This document shows, in pieces, positions 1 through 7,594 of a DNA stretch of 22,135 bases. Under the pieces are notes generated by a model that worked only from the letters and a program-made list of their open reading frames with translations, was not told where the DNA came from and ran no database searches. Each line of letters opens with the position of its first letter. The first letter of the stretch is position 1. Where the stretch lies: NCBI GenBank assembly GCA_934370915.1, contig CAKRNI010000013.1:1-22135 (forward strand), given 5' to 3'. Source of the stretch: an uncultured Lachnospiraceae bacterium. Its GTDB lineage: Bacteria > Bacillota > Clostridia > Lachnospirales > Lachnospiraceae. The translations under genes and the position numbers were made by a program.

Positions 1-192
1 ATCGCAATGGGAACAAAGATCAATCCGGCAGTTACAAACCTGTATACATTCGCGATCTTCATGATCGTTCCGTTCAATCTGGTAAAATGCGGACTGAACG
101 CGATCGTGACAGCTCTTGTATACAAACATGTCAGCGTGATCATTCATTCCGGAGTTCATAGAGAAAAGAAAACAGAAAACAAAACGGCATAA
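1..192 (+). CDS. ECF transporter S component, C-terminal fragment (riboflavin-type likely)
   Basis: The reading frame is open at the left edge, so only the last 63 residues are seen. It is the end of a membrane protein: a hydrophobic helix (YTFAIFMIVPFNLVKCGLN) runs into a second amphipathic or hydrophobic stretch, followed by a short basic, polar tail. The pattern PFNLVK-x-x-x-x-x-IVTxLVYK, placed near the C-terminus, is characteristic of substrate-binding S subunits of energy-coupling-factor vitamin transporters, particularly RibU-like riboflavin transporters. Such subunits bind the vitamin in the membrane and share the EcfT/EcfA module encoded elsewhere. The vitamin cannot be fixed because the binding loops lie outside the window. 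An FMN riboswitch, if present, would also be upstream and unseen. A GC-rich hairpin follows the stop within 15 bases. Confidence 0.75.
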   Translation: MAMGTKINPAVTNLYTFAIFMIVPFNLVKCGLNAIVTALVYKHVSVIIHSGVHREKKTENKTA

Positions 193-205
193 TGGCTGAA
201 ACAGA

Positions 206-252
206 GATCCCCCGGAATAGAAGCGGTGAAGACCGTATCTGTCCGGGGGATC
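206..252 (+). terminator. Strong hairpin after the ECF gene, probable terminator
   Basis: An 11-bp perfect inverted repeat, GATCCCCCGGA (206-216) against TCCGGGGGATC (242-252), encloses a second small stem, CGGT-GAAG-ACCG. It begins 14 bases after the ECF stop codon. The downstream tract (TGAGATTATTTATG) is only moderately T-rich, so termination is likely but not as clear as at the other terminators in this window. Confidence 0.5.
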
Positions 253-365
253 TGAGATTATTTATGTGGACAGCGGTAAAAGTCCGGGTCTGCATGGAAA
301 CAGGGCGCATCAGGCTGCCGGAGGAACCGGACGCATGTGCGCGGTAATTGAGAATGGAGAGAAAA

Positions 366-1160
366 ATGGTAAGATATTATAATGAACTGACAAGACTGGA
401 AATGGAACAGGTTGATAAGGACGAGACGGTGGTCATGATCCCGGTGGGGGCACTGGAGCAGCACGGAAACCAGTGCCCGCTGGGAACCGACGAGATCATT
501 GCGGAGGGAACCGCGAGACGGATCAAAGAGGCGCTCGATCGGGAGATCCCGGATTATCCGATGCTGATCTTTCCGCTGATCCCGGTGGGACTCAGCACGG
601 AGCATGTGAACTTCTGTGGTTCCGTCACCTTAAAGCCGGATACCTTTTATCATGTCCTCTACGATATCTGTAAGGGACTGGCACACCACGGCTTCAAAAA
701 GATCGCGGTCTTAAACTGCCACGGTGGAAACTCCCCGATCATTCAGGTTCTGAGCCGGGAGCTGAGAAGTGAGCTTGGAATCGCCGTGTTTATCATCAAC
801 TGTGGTGCCTTCTTCGGAAATCAGGCAGTAAAGGACACAGTGACACCGGGAAATATCTGGGATTTTCACGGAGGTGAGATGGAGACTTCCATGGTCCTCG
901 CAGAGCGGCCGGAGACGGTAAAGCTGGAGACCTCCGAGGCCGGGATCCCAAGAAAATTCATGGGAAACAGGACATTTACTGTTTATGGACCGATCACACT
1001 TGGCTGGGTATCGGAAGAGTGGGAGACTGAGGACGGAAAGCCCATCGGGATCGGCGGTGATCCAAGCGGGGCGACAGCGGAAAAAGGAAATCAGATCTAC
1101 GACAGCTTTGTGGAGTCGATCCTTTCCGGACTGAAAGAGATCAGGAAGTGGAAAGACTGA
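366..1160 (+). CDS. Creatininase-family amidohydrolase
   Basis: A 264-residue protein of the creatininase (creatinine amidohydrolase) superfamily, usually about 250 residues, so complete. These are cytosolic metal-dependent cyclic-amide or formamide hydrolases. Metal-site motifs are intact: GALEQHG with E31 and H33, GTD with D42, the LNCHGGN loop at about 116-122, and FHGGExET at about 167-174. The start at 366 is chosen because GGAGAG lies 4 bases upstream; the TTG at 348 and ATG at 354 lack a ribosome binding site. No creatine, creatinine, mycofactocin or flavin-synthesis gene sits beside it. The substrate is therefore unknown, and creatinine itself should not be assumed. FAPy deformylase-like and mycofactocin-associated members of the same fold are alternatives. 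It is probably transcribed alone, between hairpins at 206-252 and 1261-1283. Confidence 0.85.
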   Translation: MVRYYNELTRLEMEQVDKDETVVMIPVGALEQHGNQCPLGTDEIIAEGTARRIKEALDREIPDYPMLIFPLIPVGLSTEHVNFCGSVTLKPDTFYHVLYDICKGLAHHGFKKIAVLNCHGGNSPIIQVLSRELRSELGIAVFIINCGAFFGNQAVKDTVTPGNIWDFHGGEMETSMVLAERPETVKLETSEAGIPRKFMGNRTFTVYGPITLGWVSEEWETEDGKPIGIGGDPSGATAEKGNQIYDSFVESILSGLKEIRKWKD

Positions 1161-1209
1161 AATAAATGGAAACGATGCCGGAAAAGCCTGTAAATCCGTA
1201 GGAAAGCAG

Positions 1210-1238
1210 TTGCAACCATAACTTTCATGTGCTAAACT
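1210..1238 (+). promoter_or_regulatory. Possible sigma-A promoter with extended -10
   Basis: TTGCAA (1210-1215) and TAAACT (1233-1238) are separated by 17 bases, with a TGC extended -10 immediately before the -10 box. It lies in the gap after the creatininase gene. A transcript from here would begin around 1245 and meet the hairpin at 1261-1283 almost at once. It is therefore either a chance match or the start of a very short or attenuated transcript. Confidence 0.3.
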
Positions 1239-1260
1239 GAATACGCAATTAAACAAGGTG

Positions 1261-1290
1261 GGTGCTGCGTTTTATGCAGCACCTTTATCA
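1261..1290 (+). terminator. Rho-independent terminator after the creatininase gene
   Basis: GGTGCTGC (1261-1268) pairs with GCAGCACC (1276-1283) around a 7-base loop and is followed by TTTATCATT. It separates the creatininase gene from the Sua5-type gene. The 232-base gap 1161-1392 holds this hairpin and a possible promoter; I see nothing else in it. Confidence 0.75.
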
Positions 1291-1392
1291 TTACGCAGTG
1301 AAGCAGGAAGCACACTGCCGGATGATTATAGAAAGCGGAAAGCCGTAGAGGTTTTCCCGGACATTTGAGTAATAGAATCGAGAGTGCAGAAT

Positions 1393-2463
1393 ATGAATAC
1401 AAAAGTAGTCCGTATCAAAGAGGAAGAGAAGACAAGAGAGGCGCTGGAAAAGAATCCGGGGCTTTTAGAGGCGGCTGGGATCTTAAGAAACGGCGGTCTC
1501 GTAGCGTTTCCGACGGAAACGGTTTACGGTCTCGGCGCGAACGCGTTAAACGAAGAGGCGGCGAAAAAGATCTACGCGGCAAAAGGCCGCCCGTCCGACA
1601 ATCCTTTGATCGCCCATATTTCCTGTATGGAAGAACTTCCGGCGATCGTGAAGGAGATCCCGGAGGCAGGGCGGAAGTTAGCAGAAAAATACTGGCCGGG
1701 CCCGTTGACCATGATCTTTCCGAAAAAGGATATCGTGCCTTACGGAACGACCGGCGGCCTTGACACCGTTGCTGTCCGCATGCCGTCAGATCCGGTCGCA
1801 AACTGTCTGATCCATCTTGCCGGAGTTCCGGTGGCGGCCCCGAGTGCCAACACCTCGGGAAGACCGAGCCCGACAAAGGCAGAACATGTCATCGAGGATA
1901 TGGACGGAAAGATCGAGATGGTGATCGACGGCGGTGCTGTTGGAATCGGCGTTGAGTCCACCATCGTGGATGTGTCAGGTGAGATCCCGACACTTCTCCG
2001 ACCGGGTGCGATCACGATCGAGATGCTGCGCGAGACACTTGGGCAGGTGGATATCGATCCGGTGATCTTAGGACCGGTGAGCGGTGATATCAAACCGAAG
2101 GCTCCGGGAATGAAATACCGTCATTACGCGCCGAAAGCGGATATGACACTGGTGGAAGGTGACATGGATAAGGTTGTTGCCTATATCAATGAGCAGACGA
2201 AGAAGGCAGAGGCAGAGGGAAAGAAAGTCGGGATCATCTGTACCGAGGAGAGCCGGGCAATGTACCCGGAGGGAAATCTCGAGGTGATCGGTAGCAGAGA
2301 ACACGAGGAGACAGTGGCTCATAACCTGTTTGCGGTGCTGCGTGACTTTGATGCCCGCAAGGTTGACTGTATTTTCTCCGAGAGCTTTTCAAAGGATCAG
2401 CTCGGTCAGGCGATCATGAACCGCCTGTGCAAGGCGGCCGGATACCATATTGTGAACGTATAA
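1393..2463 (+). CDS. tsaC: L-threonylcarbamoyladenylate synthase, Sua5 type
   Basis: A 356-residue cytosolic enzyme that makes threonylcarbamoyl-AMP from threonine, bicarbonate and ATP, the first step of the universal t6A37 modification of ANN-decoding tRNAs. The YrdC domain occupies about residues 20-215: PTETVYGLG, KGRPSDNPL, PGPLT, VAVRMPSDP, PSANTSGRPSPT and VESTIVDV followed by LRPGAI. The linker motif APGMKYRHYAP then leads into a Rossmann-like Sua5 domain of about 120 residues. The length matches Sua5/YwlC rather than the short TsaC form (about 190 residues). The ATG at 1393 is preferred over GTG 1384: GAGAG ends 8 bases upstream, although this site is weak. The transferase subunits TsaB/D/E are not in the window. 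Confidence 0.95.
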   Translation: MNTKVVRIKEEEKTREALEKNPGLLEAAGILRNGGLVAFPTETVYGLGANALNEEAAKKIYAAKGRPSDNPLIAHISCMEELPAIVKEIPEAGRKLAEKYWPGPLTMIFPKKDIVPYGTTGGLDTVAVRMPSDPVANCLIHLAGVPVAAPSANTSGRPSPTKAEHVIEDMDGKIEMVIDGGAVGIGVESTIVDVSGEIPTLLRPGAITIEMLRETLGQVDIDPVILGPVSGDIKPKAPGMKYRHYAPKADMTLVEGDMDKVVAYINEQTKKAEAEGKKVGIICTEESRAMYPEGNLEVIGSREHEETVAHNLFAVLRDFDARKVDCIFSESFSKDQLGQAIMNRLCKAAGYHIVNV

Positions 2464-2599
2464 AAATTCCGGAAGATCTGCGCTTCATGCGCGTGATATA
2501 AAGAAGGCAGAATCCCATCGGCAAAGCTGATCCGGAATGGATTTTGATTCGTAACTGCAGATGTATGAAGCGGTTACATATACGAAATGGAGGATGATT

Positions 2600-3088
2600 A
2601 TGTCAGAGAAGAGAGACGGATACATTACCTGGGACGAATATTTCATGGGAGTCGCAAAGCTTTCTGCCATGCGCTCCAAAGACCCGAATACACAGGTTGG
2701 GGCCTGCATCGTGAGTCAGGATAACAAGATCCTGTCCATGGGTTACAATGGATTTCCGAAAGGCTGTTCCGATGATGAATTCCCGTGGGACAAGCTGGAC
2801 GAGGACCCGTACAACAGAAAATATTTCTATGTGACGCACAGTGAGTTGAATGCGATCTTAAACTACCGCGGAGGCAGTCTGGAAGGAAGCAAGCTTTATG
2901 TGACCCTGTTCCCGTGCAATGAGTGTGCGAAGGCAATTATTCAGGCGGGGATCCGGACGATTGTCTATGAGAGTGATAAGTACGCGAACGATGCGTCCAC
3001 ACGGGCGTCCAAGAGAATGCTGAATGCGGCGGGTGTGCGCTATTACCAGTACAACCCGACAGGCCGTAAGATCGAGTACCGGGTATAA
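2600..3088 (+). CDS. dCMP deaminase family protein (ComEB-like)
   Basis: A 162-residue member of the cytidine/deoxycytidylate deaminase fold. dCMP deaminase converts dCMP to dUMP to feed thymidylate synthesis and works in the cytosol. Zinc and catalytic motifs are present: HSELNA, where H is a ligand and E the proton shuttle, and PCNECAK with two Cys ligands. The preceding segment with GYNGFPKGCSDDEFPW is typical of dCMP deaminases. Further in-frame starts lie at 2561 and 2594. ATG 2600 is chosen because GGAGG (2589-2593) sits 6 bases upstream. The stop is 11 bases before the radical SAM gene, whose own ribosome binding site fills the gap, so the two are probably co-transcribed. ComEB-like members are named for the competence locus, but no other com gene is seen here. 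Confidence 0.9.
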   Translation: MSEKRDGYITWDEYFMGVAKLSAMRSKDPNTQVGACIVSQDNKILSMGYNGFPKGCSDDEFPWDKLDEDPYNRKYFYVTHSELNAILNYRGGSLEGSKLYVTLFPCNECAKAIIQAGIRTIVYESDKYANDASTRASKRMLNAAGVRYYQYNPTGRKIEYRV

Positions 3089-3099
3089 CGGAGGAGCGA

Positions 3100-4932
3100 A
3101 TGAAATTTTTGCTGGCGGCGATCAACGCCAAATATATCCACTCGAATCCGGGAGTGTACAGTTTGCGGGCTTTTGCGCAGACGAAGATCCCGGGGGCGGA
3201 TATCGAGATCGGAGAATACACCATCAATCACCAGATGGACTTAATTTTACAGGATATCTACAGGAGAAAGCCGGATTTTATCGGCTTTTCCTGTTATATA
3301 TGGAATATTTCCCATGTCATGGAGATCGTCCGTGATGTGAAGAAGGTACTGCCGGAGACGGAGATCTGGCTCGGCGGCCCGGAAGTGTCCTATGATGCGA
3401 AAAAAGTACTGGAACGGGAGCCGGACGTCCGTGGCGTGATGCGCGGGGAAGGCGAGCTGACGTTTACGGAGCTTGTGCGGGAGTATCTGAAGCGGGAAGA
3501 ACTGTGCACAACAGGCTTAGATCTGGATCACATTCCGGGAATTACCTGTCGCGCTGAGAACGGCGAGATCGTGGAACATGGCCCCCAGCGCCTTCTGAGT
3601 CTCGATGAGATCCCGTTCTACTATCATGATATGGCGGGGTTTGAGAACCGAATCGTCTACTACGAGAGCAGCCGGGGCTGCCCGTTCTCCTGCAGCTACT
3701 GTCTTTCTTCTATTGATAAGACCGTGCGTTTCCGGAGTCTCGGTCTGGTACTTCCGGAGCTGCAGTTTTTCCTCGACCATAAAGTCCCGCAGGTCAAATT
3801 TGTGGACCGTACTTTTAACTGTAAGCGGGATCACACGTTAGGAATCTGGCGTCATCTTGTGGAACATGACAATGGGGTTACAAATTTTCACTTTGAAGTC
3901 TCTGCGGATATCTTCGATGAGGAAGAACTGGAGCTGATCGGAAAAATGCGGCCGGGCCTGATCCAGCTTGAGATCGGAGTCCAGTCCACAAACCCGGATA
4001 CGATCAGGGAAATTCACAGGCACATGGATCTTGTGAAATTAAAGCAGGCGGTGGACCGTGTCTATGATTACCGGAATACCCACCAGCATCTCGACCTGAT
4101 CGCGGGACTTCCATATGAAAATTATGAGTCCTTTATGCGCTCTTTTGATGATGTCTACCGGATGCGCCCGGACCAGCTCCAGATGGGGTTCCTGAAGGTT
4201 TTAAAGGGATCTTATATGGAAGAGCAGGTGGCGGCGTATGATTTAAGATACCGTGGGATTCCTCCCTATGAAGTCCTTTCCACAAAATGGCTGCCCTACA
4301 GCGATGTGATCCGGTTAAAGGGTGTGGAGGACATGGTGGAGGTCTACTATAACAGCGGCCAGTTCCCGGCGACCATGAAACTTCTGGAACGGAAATTTGC
4401 GAGACCATCGGAAATTTTTACGAGTCTGGCGGAATATTATGAGAAGAATGGGCTTACCGGGATCAGCCACAGCCGGCTGGCAAGGTATGAGATTCTGTAT
4501 AAGTTTTTGGAAGAAAAAGAAGCAAATTCAGGACAGAGCGCGCCCGCAGCGGGAGATGAGCAGAAAAACGGCGTGGAAAACACAGAAACGATGGAAAAAC
4601 CGACATTATCAGACTTTCGCGACAGCTTAATGTACGATCTCTATGTCCGGGAAAACATCAAAAGCCGCCCGTCCTTTGCCGGTGACCAGGCTCCATATAA
4701 AAGAGAGGTGCGGGAATTTTTTATGGCGGAAGAGGAGAATCCCCGTTGGCTTACGGACTACGCGGGATTTGATTCCAGACAGATGGCGAAAATGGCCCAT
4801 CTGGAACATATGGAAGATGGAACCTTTGTGCTGTTTGATTACAAAAAGCGGGATCCTCTGTCCGGAAACGCAAGAGCTGTCCGCTTTGTATATGATCCGG
4901 ACGAAAAAAGGATGACAAAAGCGGAAGAATGA
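3100..4932 (+). CDS. B12-binding-domain radical SAM protein (DUF4080-type)
   Basis: A 610-residue protein. About residues 1-140 form a cobalamin-binding-like Rossmann domain (MKFLLAAINAKYIHSNPG at the start, then a GFSCYIWN strand and WLGGPEVS). A radical SAM barrel follows, with the cluster motif CPFSCSYC (C194, C198, C201). The last 200 or so residues match the DUF4080 type of Clostridia, where enzymes of this build are abundant and mostly uncharacterised. A methyltransferase or rearrangement chemistry is possible, but the substrate is unknown. Between the barrel and the extreme C-terminal domain lies a hydrophilic linker of about 35 residues, rich in Glu, Ala, Asn and Gly (roughly 470-505). 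GGAGGAG lies just upstream of the ATG. It follows the dCMP deaminase gene by 11 bases. Confidence 0.88.
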   Translation: MKFLLAAINAKYIHSNPGVYSLRAFAQTKIPGADIEIGEYTINHQMDLILQDIYRRKPDFIGFSCYIWNISHVMEIVRDVKKVLPETEIWLGGPEVSYDAKKVLEREPDVRGVMRGEGELTFTELVREYLKREELCTTGLDLDHIPGITCRAENGEIVEHGPQRLLSLDEIPFYYHDMAGFENRIVYYESSRGCPFSCSYCLSSIDKTVRFRSLGLVLPELQFFLDHKVPQVKFVDRTFNCKRDHTLGIWRHLVEHDNGVTNFHFEVSADIFDEEELELIGKMRPGLIQLEIGVQSTNPDTIREIHRHMDLVKLKQAVDRVYDYRNTHQHLDLIAGLPYENYESFMRSFDDVYRMRPDQLQMGFLKVLKGSYMEEQVAAYDLRYRGIPPYEVLSTKWLPYSDVIRLKGVEDMVEVYYNSGQFPATMKLLERKFARPSEIFTSLAEYYEKNGLTGISHSRLARYEILYKFLEEKEANSGQSAPAAGDEQKNGVENTETMEKPTLSDFRDSLMYDLYVRENIKSRPSFAGDQAPYKREVREFFMAEEENPRWLTDYAGFDSRQMAKMAHLEHMEDGTFVLFDYKKRDPLSGNARAVRFVYDPDEKRMTKAEE

Positions 4933-5006
4933 CGGACCACAGGGATGACTCACAGCCTGAAAGAGGTGAGAGTATTCCTGGTTTGAGATAAAAATGGAGA
5001 ATAAGT

Positions 5007-5750
5007 ATGGCAGATAAAATGATAAATTCCTATGTAGCGCTGGATCTTGAGACGACCGGCATCGGCGCCCGTCAGGAAAAGATCACGGAGATCGGCATGG
5101 TGAAGGTGGTCGATGGTGTGGTGGTGGATACCTGCCATACCATGATAAACCCGCATCGGCAGATTCCGGAACGAATCGTGGAGCTTACCGGGATCAACGA
5201 TGATATGGTGAAGGACGCGCCGGGGATCGAGGAGGTTCTGGAGGAGGTTTTAAGCTTTACGGAGGATCTTCCGCTTCTCGGACACCAGATCATGTTCGAC
5301 TACGGTTTTCTCGTGCAGGCTGCGGTAAACCAGAAGCAAAAATTCGAGAAATACGGGGTAGACACGCTGAAATTATGCCGGTATCTGATGCCGGGGGAGG
5401 AAAAGAAAAATTTAAGTGCCGCCTGCGCGTACTTTGGGGTCGCTCAGGACACCGCGCACCGGGCTCTTTCCGACGCTTACGCCGCCCACAATCTATATCA
5501 GGAATTGAAAAAAAGGTTCGGCGAGGAACGCCCGGAACTCTTTACTGCCAAAATGCTCCAATATAAGGCAAAAAAGGAACGGACGGCATCGAAAAGGCAA
5601 AAAGAACACTTGCAGGATTTACTAAAATATCATAGAATAGACATAACTGTCGAGATCGGTCACATGTCCGGAAATGAGATCTCCCGGATGATCGACAAGA
5701 TTATTTTCCAGTACGGAAGAATACCGGAAAATGCGAAAAAACAGGGATAG
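5007..5750 (+). CDS. DnaQ-like 3'-5' exonuclease (PolC-type epsilon fold)
   Basis: A 247-residue protein with a DEDDh exonuclease domain at about residues 8-170. Exo I is LDLETTG (D13, E15), Exo II is HQIMFDYGFL, and Exo III is HRALSDA, with His and Asp spaced five apart. Such enzymes remove nucleotides from 3' ends during proofreading, repair or RNA turnover. As no polymerase domain is attached, this is a free-standing exonuclease. A basic C-terminal extension (about 185-247, beginning near RTASKRQKEHLQDLLKYH) looks like a helical nucleic-acid-binding add-on and has no catalytic motif. The start at 5007 has GGAGA 6 bases upstream; the nearby ATG at 4994 is out of frame. Confidence 0.9.
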   Translation: MADKMINSYVALDLETTGIGARQEKITEIGMVKVVDGVVVDTCHTMINPHRQIPERIVELTGINDDMVKDAPGIEEVLEEVLSFTEDLPLLGHQIMFDYGFLVQAAVNQKQKFEKYGVDTLKLCRYLMPGEEKKNLSAACAYFGVAQDTAHRALSDAYAAHNLYQELKKRFGEERPELFTAKMLQYKAKKERTASKRQKEHLQDLLKYHRIDITVEIGHMSGNEISRMIDKIIFQYGRIPENAKKQG

Positions 5751-5857
5751 ATTTCCGGAACCCTGACAGAATGAATATCAGGGAACCGTGCGGCTGTGAA
5801 TCAGGGAAACGGCTGCGGAATACGGTCCGGATTGGAAAGCAAGAAGAGGTGAATGTT

Positions 5858-5974
5858 TTGTTTAACATGAATAATAAAAAGACAAGAAAGATTTTTTCTA
5901 CCATCATTATCGTATTAGTCGTACTCGCAATGGTAGTGCCGATGATCCTCGGTTCCCTTCTTTCTATTTTTTAA
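5858..5974 (+). CDS. Small single-pass membrane protein, 38 residues
   Basis: A short ORF with a basic N-terminus (NMNNKKTRK) and one strongly hydrophobic helix (about residues 12-36: FSTIIIVLVVLAMVVPMILG) running to the C-terminus. AGAGGTG (5845-5851) is 6 bases upstream of a TTG at 5858, which is the best start; the in-frame ATG at 5867 would give 35 residues. The longer in-frame extension to 5771 lacks a ribosome binding site and reads as non-coding. The shape, N-in with a short charged head and one helix, resembles Prli42-type stressosome anchors of Firmicutes, but similarity at this length cannot be proven by eye and no stressosome gene is near. It lies 62 bases upstream of the VanW gene and may share its transcript. 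Confidence 0.6.
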   Translation: MFNMNNKKTRKIFSTIIIVLVVLAMVVPMILGSLLSIF

Positions 5975-6036
5975 GTTTGGCGGGCAGAAGCCCTGAGATT
6001 TATCAGGCGCAGAAAGCTATCAGTGAGGAGAAAAGA

Positions 6037-7569
6037 ATGAAAAAAAATGTGTGGATCGCAGGCATGGCGGCGATTTTAAGCGCCGGACTTGTTTGGGCTG
6101 CCCCGGTTTTCACACTGGCAGATGAAAGGATCCCGGACGGGGTCTCTGTCGGAGCCGTCAGTCTTTCCGGACTTACGGAGGAGGAAGCCGAAAAGCAGAT
6201 CGAGAGCTATGTAAATGAAAAATTAAATCAGGATATCACGCTCGTGGTAAACGGAACGGAAGCGAAATCCGATGCGCAGACGCTGGGTGTCGCCTGGGAT
6301 AACCGGGATGAGGTGGCGAAAGCCATTCAGGGAACGGAGCTTAAGGGAAACCTCGTAAAGCGGTACATGAAGAAGAAAGATCTGGAAGTAAATCCGGTGA
6401 AGATCGAACTTGATCTCTCTGTGGATCAGGATAAGGTATCTACCTTCGTATCCGAAAAATGTGGTTCTGCGGTGGCGGATGCCGTTGATGCGACGATCAC
6501 GAGAAAAGGTGGAAAATTTGAGATCACTCCTTCAAAAGAAGGTCTGACCGTTGATATGGATGCGACGAAGTCGGCTCTCAACGATGCATTAAACAGTGAA
6601 GATACAGATGCGATCCGTGTGGAGGCGTCTGTGACTGTGAAGAAGCCGAAGGTGACAGAGGAAGATCTCGCGACGATCAAGGATGTCCTCGGAACGTTCT
6701 CCACGAGCTTTGCGACCAGCGGTGCGTCCCGTTCCACAAACCTTGCGGTGGGCTCTGGAAAGATCAACGGACATGTGCTGATGCCCGGAGAAGTGCTCTC
6801 GGGATATGAGTGCATGCACCCGTTTTCACTGGAAAATGGATATAGGACGGCGACTGCCTATGAAAACGGCCGTTCCGTTGACAGTATCGGCGGTGGTGTC
6901 TGCCAGATCTCAACAACTCTCTACAACGCGTCTTTATACGCGGAGCTGGAGATCGTCCAGAGACAGAACCACTCCATGACGGTCAGCTATGTAAAGCCGT
7001 CCATGGACGCGGCGATCGCCGGAACTTATAAAGATCTGAAGATAAAGAACCCGTATGACACCCCGATTTATATTGAGGGATACACTCAGGGAAAGACGCT
7101 GACCTTTACGATCTACGGAAAAGAGACACGTCCGTCAAACCGGACGCTGGCATTTGAATCCGAGACGATTTCCACCACACCGTCCCCGACCCAGGAGATT
7201 CAGGATCCGAGCCTTCCGGCAGGAAAACGCGTGAAGGTGGAGTCAGGACATACGGGATTAAAATCGAAATTGTATAAGTGTGTCTATGTGGATGGAAAGC
7301 TGCAGGATCGCACGTTATTAAATTCTGACACATATAATGCGTCAAAGACCGTTTACCGCGTAGGTACGGGAGCCGCGGCACCGGTTGAGACGACCCCTGC
7401 GGAGACAGCAGCTCCTACGGAGACAGAAGCCGTGGCCCCTGCGGAGACACGGGCGCCTGAGACACAGGCACCTGAAACCGCGGCACCGGCAACGGAGCCG
7501 GCCGGACCGCAGCCGGGTGAGAACTACGGACCGGGAATGGGTGCCCAGGCGGGAGAGAACGCGGCTTAG
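6037..7569 (+). CDS. Secreted VanW-family protein with G5-like domain and acidic Pro-rich tail
   Basis: A 510-residue exported protein. ATG 6037 is preferred because GAGGAG is 6-7 bases upstream and it gives a proper signal peptide (MKKN, a hydrophobic core of about residues 5-25, then a cleavage region near TLADE). Residues of about 30-235 form two YoaR-like peptidoglycan-binding-type repeats (GVSVGAVSLSGLTEEEA and the repeated x-x-x-PSKEGLTVD segment). Then comes the VanW domain (about 245-380): MPGEVLSGYE, GGGVCQISTTLYNAS and the NPYDTPIYIEG strand. A G5-like domain follows (about 400-445, KRVKVESGHTGLKSK). The last 60 or so residues are a Thr/Glu/Pro/Ala tail with repeated APET/TPAET units and a Gly-rich end. 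VanW proteins are found at the cell envelope, but their biochemical role is unsettled. There are no vanA/H/X genes here, so it should not be read as vancomycin resistance. Confidence 0.9.
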   Translation: MKKNVWIAGMAAILSAGLVWAAPVFTLADERIPDGVSVGAVSLSGLTEEEAEKQIESYVNEKLNQDITLVVNGTEAKSDAQTLGVAWDNRDEVAKAIQGTELKGNLVKRYMKKKDLEVNPVKIELDLSVDQDKVSTFVSEKCGSAVADAVDATITRKGGKFEITPSKEGLTVDMDATKSALNDALNSEDTDAIRVEASVTVKKPKVTEEDLATIKDVLGTFSTSFATSGASRSTNLAVGSGKINGHVLMPGEVLSGYECMHPFSLENGYRTATAYENGRSVDSIGGGVCQISTTLYNASLYAELEIVQRQNHSMTVSYVKPSMDAAIAGTYKDLKIKNPYDTPIYIEGYTQGKTLTFTIYGKETRPSNRTLAFESETISTTPSPTQEIQDPSLPAGKRVKVESGHTGLKSKLYKCVYVDGKLQDRTLLNSDTYNASKTVYRVGTGAAAPVETTPAETAAPTETEAVAPAETRAPETQAPETAAPATEPAGPQPGENYGPGMGAQAGENAA

Positions 7570-7594
7570 GCCGCATGGAAAAGAGACCGGAATC

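Noticed and set aside
193..365. Riboswitch upstream of the creatininase gene
   Set aside because: Only a simple two-tier hairpin is seen; no conserved core of any riboswitch class known to me is recognisable.
711..1256. Minus-strand ORF of 181 codons opposite the creatininase gene
   Set aside because: It lies antisense to a gene with intact family motifs, has no ribosome binding site and shows low-complexity shadow composition.
1415..1876. Minus-strand ORF of 153 codons in the Sua5-type gene
   Set aside because: Arg/Ser/Pro-rich translation typical of antisense frames in a GC-rich gene; the plus-strand protein is well supported.
6037..7569. Vancomycin-resistance locus, because of the VanW domain
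   Set aside because: No ligase, dehydrogenase, dipeptidase or sensor-regulator genes are near; VanW-domain proteins are widespread outside resistance loci.
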